From JANNVK01 sp031430435 (GTDB taxonomy: Bacteria > Acidobacteriota > Blastocatellia > Pyrinomonadales > Pyrinomonadaceae), in NCBI GenBank assembly GCA_031430435.1, contig JANPBM010000044.1, forward strand, positions 1 through 64,000: DNA of 64,000 bases, in the 5' to 3' direction. Below are positions 24,708-34,301 of the stretch, one piece after another (within the stretch, counting starts at the first letter, position 1; every line of letters starts with the position of its first letter). The notes beneath the pieces were generated by a model. The model had not been told where the DNA came from and made no database searches. It saw only the letters and a list, made by a program, of their open reading frames with translations. The position numbers and the translations under genes are program-made.

Positions 24708-26897
24708 TTATTTCTTTCTTTTAGTAATTTTCACGCTTGTATTTTCTATAATTTTCACCGTCAAAATCTTATCGCCGCGTGAAATTATATCTACGATTTT
24801 CATCTCGGTTTCGTTCACTTTGCCGAAAACCGTGTAACCGCCGTCCAAATGCGGCTGCGGTGAATGCGTTACAAACCATTGCGAACCGCCCGTATCTTTG
24901 CCCGAAAGTGCCATTCCGACAGCTCCGCGTTCATATTCGAGCATATTTACTTCGCACCGAATCTGATAACCCGGACCGCCGTTGCCGTCGCCGCGCGGAT
25001 CGCCGTCCTGCATCACAAAATTCGGGACAACGCGGTGAACGGTTAATCCGTTAAAATAATTCGACCGTGCAAGTTTGATGAAGTTTTCGACCGTTAAAGG
25101 TGCGTCTTCGGGCATTAAATCGATTGTAAAAGTTCCTTTTTCGGTGGTGAAAACAGCTTTCACGCTCCCGTTTTTACGCGAAACCGCCCGGCGATAAATT
25201 GCCTCGACATCCACCGAAACAAACTTTCGTTTTCCTTTTGAATCAACGGCATAATCTTTCTGTCGGAAAATCGAATTCGTTACCGTTCCGATTTTGTCCG
25301 AAGCGTCAACGCCAAGTGTTTTCAACACTTCCACCGCTTTTTTACGAATTAAAATGTCTTTTGAAGCCAACGCCGATTGCAAAGATTTACTTGTTTTAGC
25401 GTTTGTTTGTTTACCGAGCGCGTCTAAAATTGCGAGCGTCGCATCGTTGGTTTTCGTATCGAATTCAAGCGAATAAATTAAGGCTTCGTCCAACGCTTTT
25501 TCGTTGTCGTTGGTCGGCGGAAGCTCGCCTAAAAGTGAGGCTGACGTGGCACGAATTGTCTCATCTTTCGTCTTCAAATTTTCGCGTAAAAGCTCGTCGA
25601 ATTTTTCGGGCTTAAAAGCTGAAATTGCTTGTAAAATATCGGGAACGGCTTTGTTCATTTCGGCAACTTGAGCAGGTTTTACGGTCTCTAAAAATTCTGC
25701 AAAATAACTTATCAAGTTTGTTTTTCCCAATACTTTTACAGTTTCATCTTTTGAATTTGCGAGTTCGCCCAAACCTTGCGCTTGACTGCCGACCTTTTCC
25801 CGCGACTTAAACGGCTTGTCTTGGTTGTAAACCGACAAATAAAGTTTCGGCGCGATTTTGGCAAACGCGATTTCGGTTTCAGCCGATTTGTAATCATCGA
25901 CAACCCGTAATTTTTGCAGAAATTTGACCGCCGGTTCATCGTCGATACCGGCAAGAAGTCTGCCTGAAGTCGTCGCAATTTCAAGCAGCTCGCTTTTGTT
26001 TGATTTGAAGTTTTTCAACAACGTTTCACCGCGTTCGATCAGCAAACCCGCGACTTTATTTTCCTTCGTTTCTTTTGCATCTTTAAAGTTTCCCAACGCC
26101 CGAATCGCCGAGACGCGAACACGCGAATCATCGTCGCCGACGGCAGTTTCGAGCAACGCGGAAATCGCCGAAACGTCTTCTGCAATTCCCAAAACCCGAC
26201 ACGCATTTGCCCGACAAATCGCGTCGTCGTCAACCAGTAAAATATCTAAAACTTTCGCGTTTATCTCTTTATCTTTTGTCCGCAAACGTCCGAGTGTGTT
26301 CAAGGCATTTTGCCTGATTTTCGCATCCGAATAATTCAAAAACTTGGCAACGACAAAACTTGCTTCTTCGGGCTTACTCCGCAAAACTGCGGTTAAACCG
26401 AATAAAACTGCGTTTATATTCGGCTTGGAACGCCTTGTTTCTTCAAATTCCAATGCGTCCAAAATTGCTTCGCCAAGCAGTTTGGATTTATCGTCTTTGG
26501 CGTTTGCGGCGGCAATTTTTCCGGCGGCTTCAATCGCCCGCACACGAACTTCACCGGCAGTATCTGCGATTGCCAAAGTTTTCAGAATCGCGTCCGCGCC
26601 TTTGATCGATTCAATTTCGCCGATTGCAAACGCCGCCATTGTCCGAATTTCATCGGAATCGTTGTTCAAAAGAATAATTAAAGCGGGAATTCCACGCTCG
26701 TCGCCGATGCGTCCGATGGCGAGTGCGGCACGTTTACGAACATCTTTGTTCGGACTCTTCATCAATGTTTCCAACGATTTATCAAAGCGGCGTTCGTCTT
26801 CAGCTTTGATAATTTGCAGAGAAATATCAGTCGGAATTTGCGAAAAACAGACGGTTGAAAATAAAATTGCGATAAAAACGGCGGCGAAAAGTTTCAT
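24708..26897 (-). CDS. Secreted HEAT-repeat protein with C-terminal cyclophilin domain
   Basis: A 729-residue protein with a signal peptide (MKLFAAVFIAILFSTVCFSQ). Residues ~30-560 are HEAT/PBS-type helical repeats (KDVRKRAALAIGRIGD, DEIRTMAAFAIGEIES, SRVRVSAIRALGNF). The last ~145 residues are a cyclophilin peptidyl-prolyl isomerase: GTFTIDLMPEDAPLTVENF, FNGLTVHRVVPNFVMQDGDP, GMALSGKDTGGSQWFVTHSP and HLDGGYTVFGKV, with the active-site Arg in VHRVV. It probably assists folding of exported proteins, with the repeats serving as a binding scaffold. It sits in a minus-strand run with DUF4112 downstream and cdaR upstream. Confidence 0.92.
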   Translation of the reverse strand: MKLFAAVFIAILFSTVCFSQIPTDISLQIIKAEDERRFDKSLETLMKSPNKDVRKRAALAIGRIGDERGIPALIILLNNDSDEIRTMAAFAIGEIESIKGADAILKTLAIADTAGEVRVRAIEAAGKIAAANAKDDKSKLLGEAILDALEFEETRRSKPNINAVLFGLTAVLRSKPEEASFVVAKFLNYSDAKIRQNALNTLGRLRTKDKEINAKVLDILLVDDDAICRANACRVLGIAEDVSAISALLETAVGDDDSRVRVSAIRALGNFKDAKETKENKVAGLLIERGETLLKNFKSNKSELLEIATTSGRLLAGIDDEPAVKFLQKLRVVDDYKSAETEIAFAKIAPKLYLSVYNQDKPFKSREKVGSQAQGLGELANSKDETVKVLGKTNLISYFAEFLETVKPAQVAEMNKAVPDILQAISAFKPEKFDELLRENLKTKDETIRATSASLLGELPPTNDNEKALDEALIYSLEFDTKTNDATLAILDALGKQTNAKTSKSLQSALASKDILIRKKAVEVLKTLGVDASDKIGTVTNSIFRQKDYAVDSKGKRKFVSVDVEAIYRRAVSRKNGSVKAVFTTEKGTFTIDLMPEDAPLTVENFIKLARSNYFNGLTVHRVVPNFVMQDGDPRGDGNGGPGYQIRCEVNMLEYERGAVGMALSGKDTGGSQWFVTHSPQPHLDGGYTVFGKVNETEMKIVDIISRGDKILTVKIIENTSVKITKRKK

Positions 26898-26943
26898 AAC
26901 GATTAGTGTAAATCGTTAATTGAAAATCGTAAAACGTGTTTGG

Positions 26944-27834
26944 TTATTTGACGCTTTTAATTTCTACGCTGTTTTGAAATTCAGTTGGCAGAATTGCGGT
27001 CGGTATCAGTTTTCCGTCGGTTAATTTTTCTAAGGTTATTTGAATATCTTCAGGCTTGATTTTTTCTAAAACCGAATGTGAAGCAAGCAAAATGACGTTA
27101 ATTTTTTTTACTTCGTTTTCGTATTTTGTTTCGACCGTGAACATTCGCTCGATTCGTTTTTCACCGACTTTTACGTTTACGTCAACGATTGAATCAAGCA
27201 CCGTAATTTTTGAGTTTACAAGGTTTAAGCCGATTTGTTTGGCGATGAAATCTGTTTTGCGGTTTTCTAAACTGATTTTTTCGGTCAAAATCGAATCAAG
27301 CGCTTTAACCGCGCTTTCAGGTCCGCGAACGCGTACCCGCGACGGCTCAACCGATTTTGCATAAATTTCCAAACCTTCGGGCAAGCTGTCTTCAAAATCA
27401 ACTTTCACGTCAATTTCACGCTCCATCACTTTTTCAAGTTTGACCGCGATTTTATTCGGCTGAACTTCATTTAATTTTACGCCGCTCGGTAAATCTAAAC
27501 TGACGGTTTCGGGCGAAAGTTGTACGATTTTGTCGCCTGCGGGAATAATCGACAAATCTGCCGAAATAACCAAATCTTCTTCTTTGAGCCGATCAATTTT
27601 TTGCTTGTCGCCGGTGATTGTAATTTCAACTTCGTGAATCGGTTCATTTGTAATCTGCATCTCGTTTGATTGCAGATAATTAACGTGAACATTGCGGATT
27701 CTTCGCGTAATACTTTGTCCGGTAACGCCAAACCAGATAGCCAACGTAATCGCCAACGCAATCAATTTCGTTCCCCAATCACGCAAAAAAATACGTTCAA
27801 TCAACGCCAAGAAAAATTCTTTTCGCTGTTGCAT
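26944..27834 (-). CDS. cdaR: YbbR-like protein CdaR, regulator of diadenylate cyclase
   Basis: The ATG at 27834 (MQQRKEFFLALIERIFLRD) gives 296 residues; the frame extends upstream to overlap cdaA, so an earlier start is possible. One membrane span (LIALAITLAIWFGVTG) is followed by three to four YbbR repeats (for example EVEITITGDKQKIDRLKEED and PEGLEIYAKSVEPSRVRVRG). Such proteins bind and modulate the membrane cyclase CdaA. Its position directly after cdaA supports the assignment. Confidence 0.88.
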   Translation of the reverse strand: MQQRKEFFLALIERIFLRDWGTKLIALAITLAIWFGVTGQSITRRIRNVHVNYLQSNEMQITNEPIHEVEITITGDKQKIDRLKEEDLVISADLSIIPAGDKIVQLSPETVSLDLPSGVKLNEVQPNKIAVKLEKVMEREIDVKVDFEDSLPEGLEIYAKSVEPSRVRVRGPESAVKALDSILTEKISLENRKTDFIAKQIGLNLVNSKITVLDSIVDVNVKVGEKRIERMFTVETKYENEVKKINVILLASHSVLEKIKPEDIQITLEKLTDGKLIPTAILPTEFQNSVEIKSVK

Positions 27835-27884
27835 AATTTTTTCGTTAGGAATCAAAAACATAAGATTAAAATAATGATTGCGAA

Positions 27885-28718
27885 TCAAACGATTGTAATT
27901 TCGGTCTCTTCCATTGTTTTGGTCGGCTCGCGTTTTTTTTCTATCAGCGGAATTTCGAGCGAATTTAACAGTAAACCGCGAAGTTGGGTAGTGTCCAAAT
28001 GACGTTTTAATTTTCCGCCTTCGACAAACGAAATCAAACCTGTTTCTTCGGAAACGACAATCGCAATCGCGTCCGAATCTTCGGTAATGCCGATTGCCGC
28101 ACGGTGGCGAGTGCCGAGTTCACGCGAAATACTCGGATTTTTAGTCAACGGCAAAAAGCATGAAGCAGCGGCAATTCGTTCGCGTTGGATGATAACGGCT
28201 CCGTCGTGAAGCGGTGCGGAGGTATTGAAAATCGTTACAAGTAAATCGTAACTTATTACGGAATCAAGCGTTACGCCCGCGTCAATAAAATTTCGCAAGC
28301 CGACATTTTTCTCGATGACAATCAACGCGCCTGTTTTTTCCGAAGCCAAAGTCGTAACCGCCAAAACAACTTCATCGTAAATCGATTCGCCGAGCTGACC
28401 GCGTTGCCGTCTTAAAACCGGAAGTCTCAGGCGGTTCCCGAAATAAATTAACGCCTGGCGAATTTCCGATTGAAAAAGGACGATAATCGCCAACGGCAAA
28501 AACAGCACGGCGTAACGCAAAACAAATTCTAAAGTCGGTAAATCTTGGGTAATCGCCAGCCAGTAAAGCAAGCCGAAAACACACATTCCGACCGCCATCG
28601 GTAACGCACGGGTGCCTCGCACAAGTTTTACCAAAACATAAACGATAATGAAAACCAAAGCTATGTCTAAAATTGTGCGAACAGATGCAATTGCCGGAAT
28701 GTAATCGTCCAAAGACAT
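27885..28718 (-). CDS. cdaA: Diadenylate cyclase CdaA
   Basis: Makes cyclic di-AMP from two ATP at the membrane. The 277 residues comprise three N-terminal membrane spans (from about residues 15, 40 and 65) and a DAC domain with the DGA motif (APLHDGAVII, 172-174) and the RHR motif (LGTRHRAAIG, 204-206). Both catalytic motifs are intact. It is followed by cdaR in the usual order. This gene ties in with the c-di-AMP riboswitch at 887-1050. Its leader contains a strong hairpin at 28742-28773. Confidence 0.95.
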   Translation of the reverse strand: MSLDDYIPAIASVRTILDIALVFIIVYVLVKLVRGTRALPMAVGMCVFGLLYWLAITQDLPTLEFVLRYAVLFLPLAIIVLFQSEIRQALIYFGNRLRLPVLRRQRGQLGESIYDEVVLAVTTLASEKTGALIVIEKNVGLRNFIDAGVTLDSVISYDLLVTIFNTSAPLHDGAVIIQRERIAAASCFLPLTKNPSISRELGTRHRAAIGITEDSDAIAIVVSEETGLISFVEGGKLKRHLDTTQLRGLLLNSLEIPLIEKKREPTKTMEETEITIV

Positions 28719-29021
28719 TGAGTTATTTGATGCTTAAAACTGCCGGTTTGGTTGTCAAAAAGACTAAACCGGCTGACGGCAGAAATCGAGAAATTTGATA
28801 AACAAATTCCACTTTTAGAATAATGCGAAAGTAGTTTGATAATCAATCAAGAAGTTTCAAAATAACCGGTTTTATCAAGAATTTCCGCAAACAACTTTTC
28901 TGAATGGGGAAAGCCTGTTTATATCGGCAATTTGTAAGGTATTTAAGAAAGACTTTCGATGCTCGGAAATTAATTAGTTTCAAAACTCAAACTTAGCTCA
29001 AATGTTGTAAAATAATCCTCA
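28719..29021. other. Intergenic region between divergent cdaA and bshA
   Basis: A 303-bp stretch without a gene. It holds a hairpin GCCGGTTT / AAACCGGC (28742-28749 / 28766-28773) lying 24 bp before the cdaA start; on the cdaA strand it is followed by TTTT, so attenuation is possible. At the other end TAAAAT (29008-29013) lies 8 bp before the bshA ATG, suggesting a leaderless bshA transcript. No known riboswitch was recognised. Confidence 0.4.
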
Positions 29022-30152
29022 ATGAACATCGGGATTACAGTTTACCCAACCTATGGCGGAAGCGGAATTGTCGGCTCGGAACTTGGCAAAGAGCTTGCCG
29101 AACGCGGACATAACGTCCATTTTATTTCGTCAAGTTTGCCGACGCGATTGACCGAATTAAATGACCGCGTACATTTTCACGAAGTTGATATGATGTCGTA
29201 TCCGCTGTTTGACCATCAGCCGTACACGCTGGCATTGGCGACCAAAATCGGCACGGTTGCGCGTTCTGAAAATCTCGATTTAATCCACGTTCATTACGCA
29301 ATTCCGCATTCAATCAGTGCAATTTTGGCACGCGAATCAATCAAATCAAAACGCTATCTGCCCGTCATTACTACACTTCACGGCACAGACATAACTTTGG
29401 TCGGAGCAGATCGGAGTTATCTGCCGATTACCAAATATGCTTTGCAAGAATCGAACGGCGTAACGGCGATCTCGAAATTTTTGAAGCAAGCGACGATTGA
29501 AACTTTCGATTTCGACGAGATCGAAGTCATTCCGAATTTTATTTGTCCGAAAGATTATCAACGAAATTTCGCCTCGCCGTTGCGTTTGGAACTTGCCCCG
29601 AACGGCGAAAAACTATTGGTTCACGTTTCAAATTTTCGTCCCGTCAAACGTCCCGTCGATTGCGTTGAAATTTTGGCGAAAATTTTACAACAAGGCGAAA
29701 AAGCTCGGTTGGTGATGGTCGGCGACGGACCTGAACGCTCTAACGCAAAGTTTCGCGCAAAGCAGTTAGATATTGAAGAACACGTACTTTTTGTCGGCAA
29801 ACAACCAAACATTTCCGACTATTTGGAAATCGCCGATGTGTTTTTGTTGCCTTCGGAAACGGAAAGTTTCGGACTCGCGGCGTTGGAAGCTCAATCGTGC
29901 GAAGTTGTGGTTGTCGCGTCTCGCGTTGCGGGAATACCCGAAGTCGTCAATGACGGCGAAACAGGTTTTTTGAGCGAAGTCGGCAATGTTGAAAAGATGG
30001 CTGACGATGTCGTTAAATTGTTGCGAGATGATGATTTACGGCTTGCATTCGGCAAACGCGGGCGTGAACTTGCGGTCGAAAGATATAATACCGACAAAGT
30101 AATTCCGCAATATATCGACTATTACGAGAAAGTTTTAGCAAAAATAAACTGA
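29022..30152 (+). CDS. bshA: N-acetyl-alpha-D-glucosaminyl L-malate synthase BshA
   Basis: First step of bacillithiol synthesis: joins GlcNAc from UDP-GlcNAc to L-malate. The 376-residue GT4 protein starts MNIGITVYPTYGGSGIVGSELG, a BshA hallmark, and has HVHYAIPHSISA, TTLHGTDITLVG, VSNFRPVKRPVDCVEI, MVGDGPER and PSETESFGLAALEAQSC (the GT4 EX7E motif). The length is usual. bshB and bshC are not in the window. No Shine-Dalgarno precedes the ATG, and a TAAAAT lies just upstream, so the mRNA may be leaderless. Confidence 0.94.
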   Translation: MNIGITVYPTYGGSGIVGSELGKELAERGHNVHFISSSLPTRLTELNDRVHFHEVDMMSYPLFDHQPYTLALATKIGTVARSENLDLIHVHYAIPHSISAILARESIKSKRYLPVITTLHGTDITLVGADRSYLPITKYALQESNGVTAISKFLKQATIETFDFDEIEVIPNFICPKDYQRNFASPLRLELAPNGEKLLVHVSNFRPVKRPVDCVEILAKILQQGEKARLVMVGDGPERSNAKFRAKQLDIEEHVLFVGKQPNISDYLEIADVFLLPSETESFGLAALEAQSCEVVVVASRVAGIPEVVNDGETGFLSEVGNVEKMADDVVKLLRDDDLRLAFGKRGRELAVERYNTDKVIPQYIDYYEKVLAKIN

Positions 30153-31835
30153 TTACCTGCTGCCGATGGCGGTTTTAATCATTTCTTTGGCGTGATTTCG
30201 GGCAGATTCGGTGATTTTTTCGCCCGCCAGCATTCTGGCGATTTCTTCGATGCGTAATTTTTCGTCCAATTCTTTGATAAAAACTTTTGTTTTATTGCCG
30301 ACCGTTTCTTTTGAAACAACAAAATGATGTGTTGCGAAACTTGCGACTTGCGGTTGATGCGTAACACACAAAACCTGCTGATTTTTTGATAATTCTTTTA
30401 ATTTCAACCCGACCGCTTCGGCGACTCGACCGCCGATTCCCGCGTCGATTTCATCAAAAACCATTGTTTTTCCGCCGGTTGTAAGTTTGGTTGTCGTGTT
30501 CAAAATCAACATTAACCGCGAAGTTTCGCCGCCCGAAGCAACTTTGGCAATCGGTTTGACACTTTCGCCGACATTTGCCGAAAAATAAAATTCGATATAG
30601 TCTAAACCTTTTGCCGTAAACGATTTATCATCAGTTTCATCCGCAACAATTCGTACCTCGAAACGCGCTTTTTCAAGCGAAACGGCTTTCAAATTTTCTT
30701 CAACATTTTTCTCGAACTTCTTCGCCGATTTTACTCTTTTGTCGTGCAAATCAAGGGCAATTTTCAAATAATTCTGCTTGGCTTTTTCCAACTTTTTTTG
30801 CAACTCTTTTTCGGTTAAACTCGCATCCTCGATTCGTGAAAGCCGTTCTTCGGATTCGGTCAAATGTGTCGAAACGCTTTCAATCGAGCCGCCGTATTTA
30901 CGTTTCAAACGCGAAATTTCTGCCAGCCGAAGTTCGATTTCGTCTAATCTTTCGGGTGAAAAGTCGAGTGAGCCGCGAAAGTCCCGAATCGCAAACGCCA
31001 AATCTTCGAGTAACGCCTCAGTTGCGTCCAGACTTTCCAAATAATCTTGAAAACTTGATTCAAATTCTGAAAGTTCACGAACTCGGCGGACGATTTTTTC
31101 TAATGTTGTCAGCGTTGCGGATTCTGCTTCGTAAAGTAAATCGTAGCTTTCATCACTTAATTTCGACAATTTTTCCGAATTGTTCAAACGTCGCTTTTCT
31201 TCTTCAAGTTGTTCGTCTTCAACGGGTTGCAGATTTGCCCTGCGAATTTCTTTGACCTGAAACTGTAAAACATCAAGCAATTGAAGTTTTTGCGCTTCGT
31301 CCGAATGAAGCGATTTTAATTCATTTTGAATTGACGAAAACCGCTGAAAAGTTTCTGCCGCTTTTTCACGCAGATTTTCGATTTCGGCATACTCGTCCAA
31401 AATTTCAAGATGAGTTTGCTGATTAAAAAGCGTAGCCTGTTCGCCTTGACCGTGAATATCAACCAAATATGTGCCGATTTTGCGCAGGAAATTTTGTGTA
31501 ACTAATTGATTATTAACAAAGATACGATTTTTTCCCGTCGCGGAAAGTTCGCGGCGGACGATTATTTCATCATCGATTTCCACACCGCTTTCATCGCAGA
31601 TTTCTTGAAGTTCTTTGTTTGGATCTATCGAAAAAAGTCCTTCGATGCGGGCTTCGGTTTCGCCGGATTTTATCAAATCGGATGAAATTCGCTCGCCTGT
31701 GAGTGCGGAAAGGCTGTCAACAATAATTGATTTTCCCGAACCTGTTTCGCCCGTGAGAAGATTTAAGCCCGTTGAAAATTCAAGGTTTAACTCATCGATT
31801 AAAGCGATATTTTTGATTTTGAGAAACGACAACAT
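30153..31835 (-). CDS. recN: DNA repair protein RecN
   Basis: SMC-like ATPase acting in double-strand-break repair. The 560 residues begin MLSFLKIKNIALIDELNLEF with Walker A GETGSGKSII, followed by a long coiled-coil middle (about 160-370) and a C-terminal half with the signature VASGGETSRLMLI, Walker B TMVFDEIDAGIGGRVAEAVG and VLCVTHQPQVASFA. Length and order are standard. It converges with bshA end to end with no intergenic gap. Confidence 0.96.
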   Translation of the reverse strand: MLSFLKIKNIALIDELNLEFSTGLNLLTGETGSGKSIIVDSLSALTGERISSDLIKSGETEARIEGLFSIDPNKELQEICDESGVEIDDEIIVRRELSATGKNRIFVNNQLVTQNFLRKIGTYLVDIHGQGEQATLFNQQTHLEILDEYAEIENLREKAAETFQRFSSIQNELKSLHSDEAQKLQLLDVLQFQVKEIRRANLQPVEDEQLEEEKRRLNNSEKLSKLSDESYDLLYEAESATLTTLEKIVRRVRELSEFESSFQDYLESLDATEALLEDLAFAIRDFRGSLDFSPERLDEIELRLAEISRLKRKYGGSIESVSTHLTESEERLSRIEDASLTEKELQKKLEKAKQNYLKIALDLHDKRVKSAKKFEKNVEENLKAVSLEKARFEVRIVADETDDKSFTAKGLDYIEFYFSANVGESVKPIAKVASGGETSRLMLILNTTTKLTTGGKTMVFDEIDAGIGGRVAEAVGLKLKELSKNQQVLCVTHQPQVASFATHHFVVSKETVGNKTKVFIKELDEKLRIEEIARMLAGEKITESARNHAKEMIKTAIGSR

Positions 31836-31903
31836 TGGTTAAAGTAAAAAGGCAAAAGTAAAAACATTACTTTGCCAAGTCGGTTTATTTTGTAAAACCC
31901 CTT

Positions 31904-32989
31904 TTAATTTACAAAATTATAAACCAAAGTTCCAACCGCTTTTACGTTTTCTCCGCCGATTTTTGCGGAAAATTTTGCTTGTCTGGCGGCGGCTTCGGCT
32001 GGCGAACGCAACAACATATTTCCGCTCACGGCTTTTGCCGAAAGAACGTTTCCTTCTTCATCGACCGTAACTTGCACAACAACCTGACCGTTTGCGCCGG
32101 CTTGTTTGGCAATCGGCGGGTAAGCAGGTTTCGGCAAACTGACGGCGCGACTCGTTAAATTTCCGACACTGACGTTTTTCGGCGCGGTATTTGTCGCGGG
32201 CGTTGTCGCAGGTTTCGGAGTCGGTGTTTTAGGAAGCCCCGTGTTAGTGTTCGTCGAACCCGGTTTGGCGTTGATGTTGGTGTTGCCGGCTGCCGTATTT
32301 ACATTCGAGTTTGTGTTTGCTTTAACATTGGCGTTGACGTTGTTGTTAGCAGGTTTAATTGTCGGTTTCGGCGTTGGTTTCGGCGTTGGAGTCGGTGTTT
32401 TCAGATTCGTGTTACCGACGTTAGTATTGAAATTCGCATTAAAATTCGCGTTTGAATTGCCTGAACCGCCATTGTAATTAAAGTTGTAATTCGAGTTGTC
32501 GGTATTTATGTTTTGGACAACATTTCCGTTCAAAGCCGCCAAATTCGCGGTTTGATTCGTGTTATTCGGTTTATTGGCATTTTCGCCGTTATTTCCGCTC
32601 AAAAACCACCACACGCCGAAACCGCCGCCAAGCACCGCCAATGTCCCGAACAAAGTCAAGAAAACGGTCAAACCTGTATTTGATTTTTTCGGCGGATTTG
32701 TTTGAAAACCTTTTTGCGGAGTAGTTTTTTTTATTTCGGGCGGCGATGTTTGCACCACAATTCGTTGTCGCGGTTCTTCGTTCGGTTGTTGCAAAGGTGC
32801 CGTGTTGTCGGTTTTTTTGCGGGCGATTACGGTGTCTTCGCCAAGTTCATCAGGCATATTTATCGAACTTTGACTCGGCAACGCGGTAAAACTCGGCGGC
32901 GTTTCGCTGATTAAAGGCGTGCCGTCGATTTTGCAAAATCGCAAAATCGCATCATCATATTTGGTCTGACATTTCGGACAAAATTTCAT
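31904..32989 (-). CDS. Energy-transducer TonB-like protein with N-terminal zinc ribbon
   Basis: A 361-residue protein. The N-terminus CPKC...RFCKIDGTPL (Cys 4, 7, 19) is a short zinc-ribbon-like element that would be cytoplasmic. One membrane span follows near residue 110 (LTVFLTLFGTLAVLGGGFGVWWFL), then a long linker rich in Asn with Thr-Pro-Lys repeats, and a TonB C-terminal domain (PPIAKQAGANGQVVVQVTVD... RQAKFSAKIGG). It may transmit energy to TonB-dependent receptors such as the one at the right edge, or sense and signal. The Asn-rich linker is unusually long. Confidence 0.82.
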   Translation of the reverse strand: MKFCPKCQTKYDDAILRFCKIDGTPLISETPPSFTALPSQSSINMPDELGEDTVIARKKTDNTAPLQQPNEEPRQRIVVQTSPPEIKKTTPQKGFQTNPPKKSNTGLTVFLTLFGTLAVLGGGFGVWWFLSGNNGENANKPNNTNQTANLAALNGNVVQNINTDNSNYNFNYNGGSGNSNANFNANFNTNVGNTNLKTPTPTPKPTPKPTIKPANNNVNANVKANTNSNVNTAAGNTNINAKPGSTNTNTGLPKTPTPKPATTPATNTAPKNVSVGNLTSRAVSLPKPAYPPIAKQAGANGQVVVQVTVDEEGNVLSAKAVSGNMLLRSPAEAAARQAKFSAKIGGENVKAVGTLVYNFVN

Positions 32990-33084
32990 TTTTCAAACTC
33001 GGTTTTTTATTTTTTCAATAACTTGTGCCAAAATCTTACTTTCGTCATTCTAGCACGAAAAGTTTCAATAAACATACTATTTAT

Positions 33085-34251
33085 ATGACAAATTTCAGTT
33101 CATTTATTGCAAATCGGATCGACCAAGTTCCGATTTCCGGCATCAGACGCTTTTTCGGCTTGACCGAAAAGATGCCGAATGTGATTTCTCTCGGCATCGG
33201 CGAACCCGATTTCGGCACACCGTCGCCGATTACCGAAGCGGGTTTTAAGGCGGTTCACGGAAAATCGATCGGCTATACGGCGAACTCCGGTTTGCCCGAA
33301 TTGCGTCAAGCGATTGCCGAACATCTCGAAAAACTTTACGGTGTTTCATATAATCCGCACGACGAAATTATTGTAACAGTCGGCGTAAGTGAAGGAATGA
33401 AATGCGTTATGTCGGCGTTGTGTAACGAAGGCGATGAAATTATTGTCCCGCAACCGTGTTTCGTCGCCTACACGCCGGAGATTATTTTTGCGAACGGAAA
33501 ACCCGTTGAAGTTGAATGCAAAGCCGAAAATAATTTTGAAATCACGGCAGCCGAAATCCGCAAAGCAATCACGCCGAAGACGAAAGCGATTTTTCTCGGT
33601 TTTCCGAATAATCCGACGGGTGCCGTGCTTTCACGCAAAAACGCGCTTGAAATTGCCAAACTTGCCGAAGAAAAAAATCTGCTTATAATTTCCGATGAAA
33701 TTTACGACCGTTTCACCTACGGCGTTGACCACGTTTGTCTGCCCGCGTTGCCGAATATGAAAGAACGGACGATTTTGCTCGGAGGTTTTTCAAAAAATTA
33801 CGCGATGACAGGTTGGCGAGTCGGCTATATCTGCGGAAACAAAGAACTTATGGCGGCGTTCGGCAAAATCCATCAATACTGCGTGATGTCTGCGCCGACA
33901 ATTTCGCAGTTTGCGGCAATCGCGGCGTTGCAAATCGGCGAGCCTTTTGTGCAGGAAATGAAGGCGGAATATGACCGCCGCAGAAAGTTTGTCGTCTCTG
34001 CATTTAACGAAACAGGTTTGGATTGTTTTGAGCCGAAAGGTGCGTTTTATGCGTTTCCGTCGATTAAAAAAACAGGTTTAAGTTCTGATGAATTTTGCGA
34101 TAAACTGTTGGAACAACAACAAGTTGCGGTGATTCCGGGAAATGCTTTCGGACTCGGCGGCGAAGGTCACATTCGGGTGGCGTATTGTAAATCTTACGAA
34201 CAACTGGAAATCGCCGCAGAGAGAATTCGCAATTTTGTAAGCGAACTTTAA
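33085..34251 (+). CDS. PLP-dependent class I/II aminotransferase
   Basis: The ATG at 33085 (MTNFSSFIANRIDQVPISG) gives 388 residues. Motifs: GIGEPDFGTPSPI, IVTVGVSEGMKC, FLGFPNNPTGAVLS (PLP-binding NNPTG), IISDEIYDRFTY, and GGFSKNYAMTGWRVGYICG with the PLP Lys. This is the aspartate/LL-diaminopimelate-like fold type I group; the exact substrate is unclear. TACTAT at 33075-33080 lies 4 bp before the ATG and there is no Shine-Dalgarno, so the transcript may be leaderless. Confidence 0.9.
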   Translation: MTNFSSFIANRIDQVPISGIRRFFGLTEKMPNVISLGIGEPDFGTPSPITEAGFKAVHGKSIGYTANSGLPELRQAIAEHLEKLYGVSYNPHDEIIVTVGVSEGMKCVMSALCNEGDEIIVPQPCFVAYTPEIIFANGKPVEVECKAENNFEITAAEIRKAITPKTKAIFLGFPNNPTGAVLSRKNALEIAKLAEEKNLLIISDEIYDRFTYGVDHVCLPALPNMKERTILLGGFSKNYAMTGWRVGYICGNKELMAAFGKIHQYCVMSAPTISQFAAIAALQIGEPFVQEMKAEYDRRRKFVVSAFNETGLDCFEPKGAFYAFPSIKKTGLSSDEFCDKLLEQQQVAVIPGNAFGLGGEGHIRVAYCKSYEQLEIAAERIRNFVSEL

Positions 34252-34301
34252 CGCCCGACATTCAGAAAATACTTTATGGCGGCGCTTGCCGGCAAACATT
34301 C

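Noticed and set aside
28742..28773. Riboswitch in the cdaA leader
   Set aside because: Only a single strong hairpin is visible; no conserved aptamer motif.
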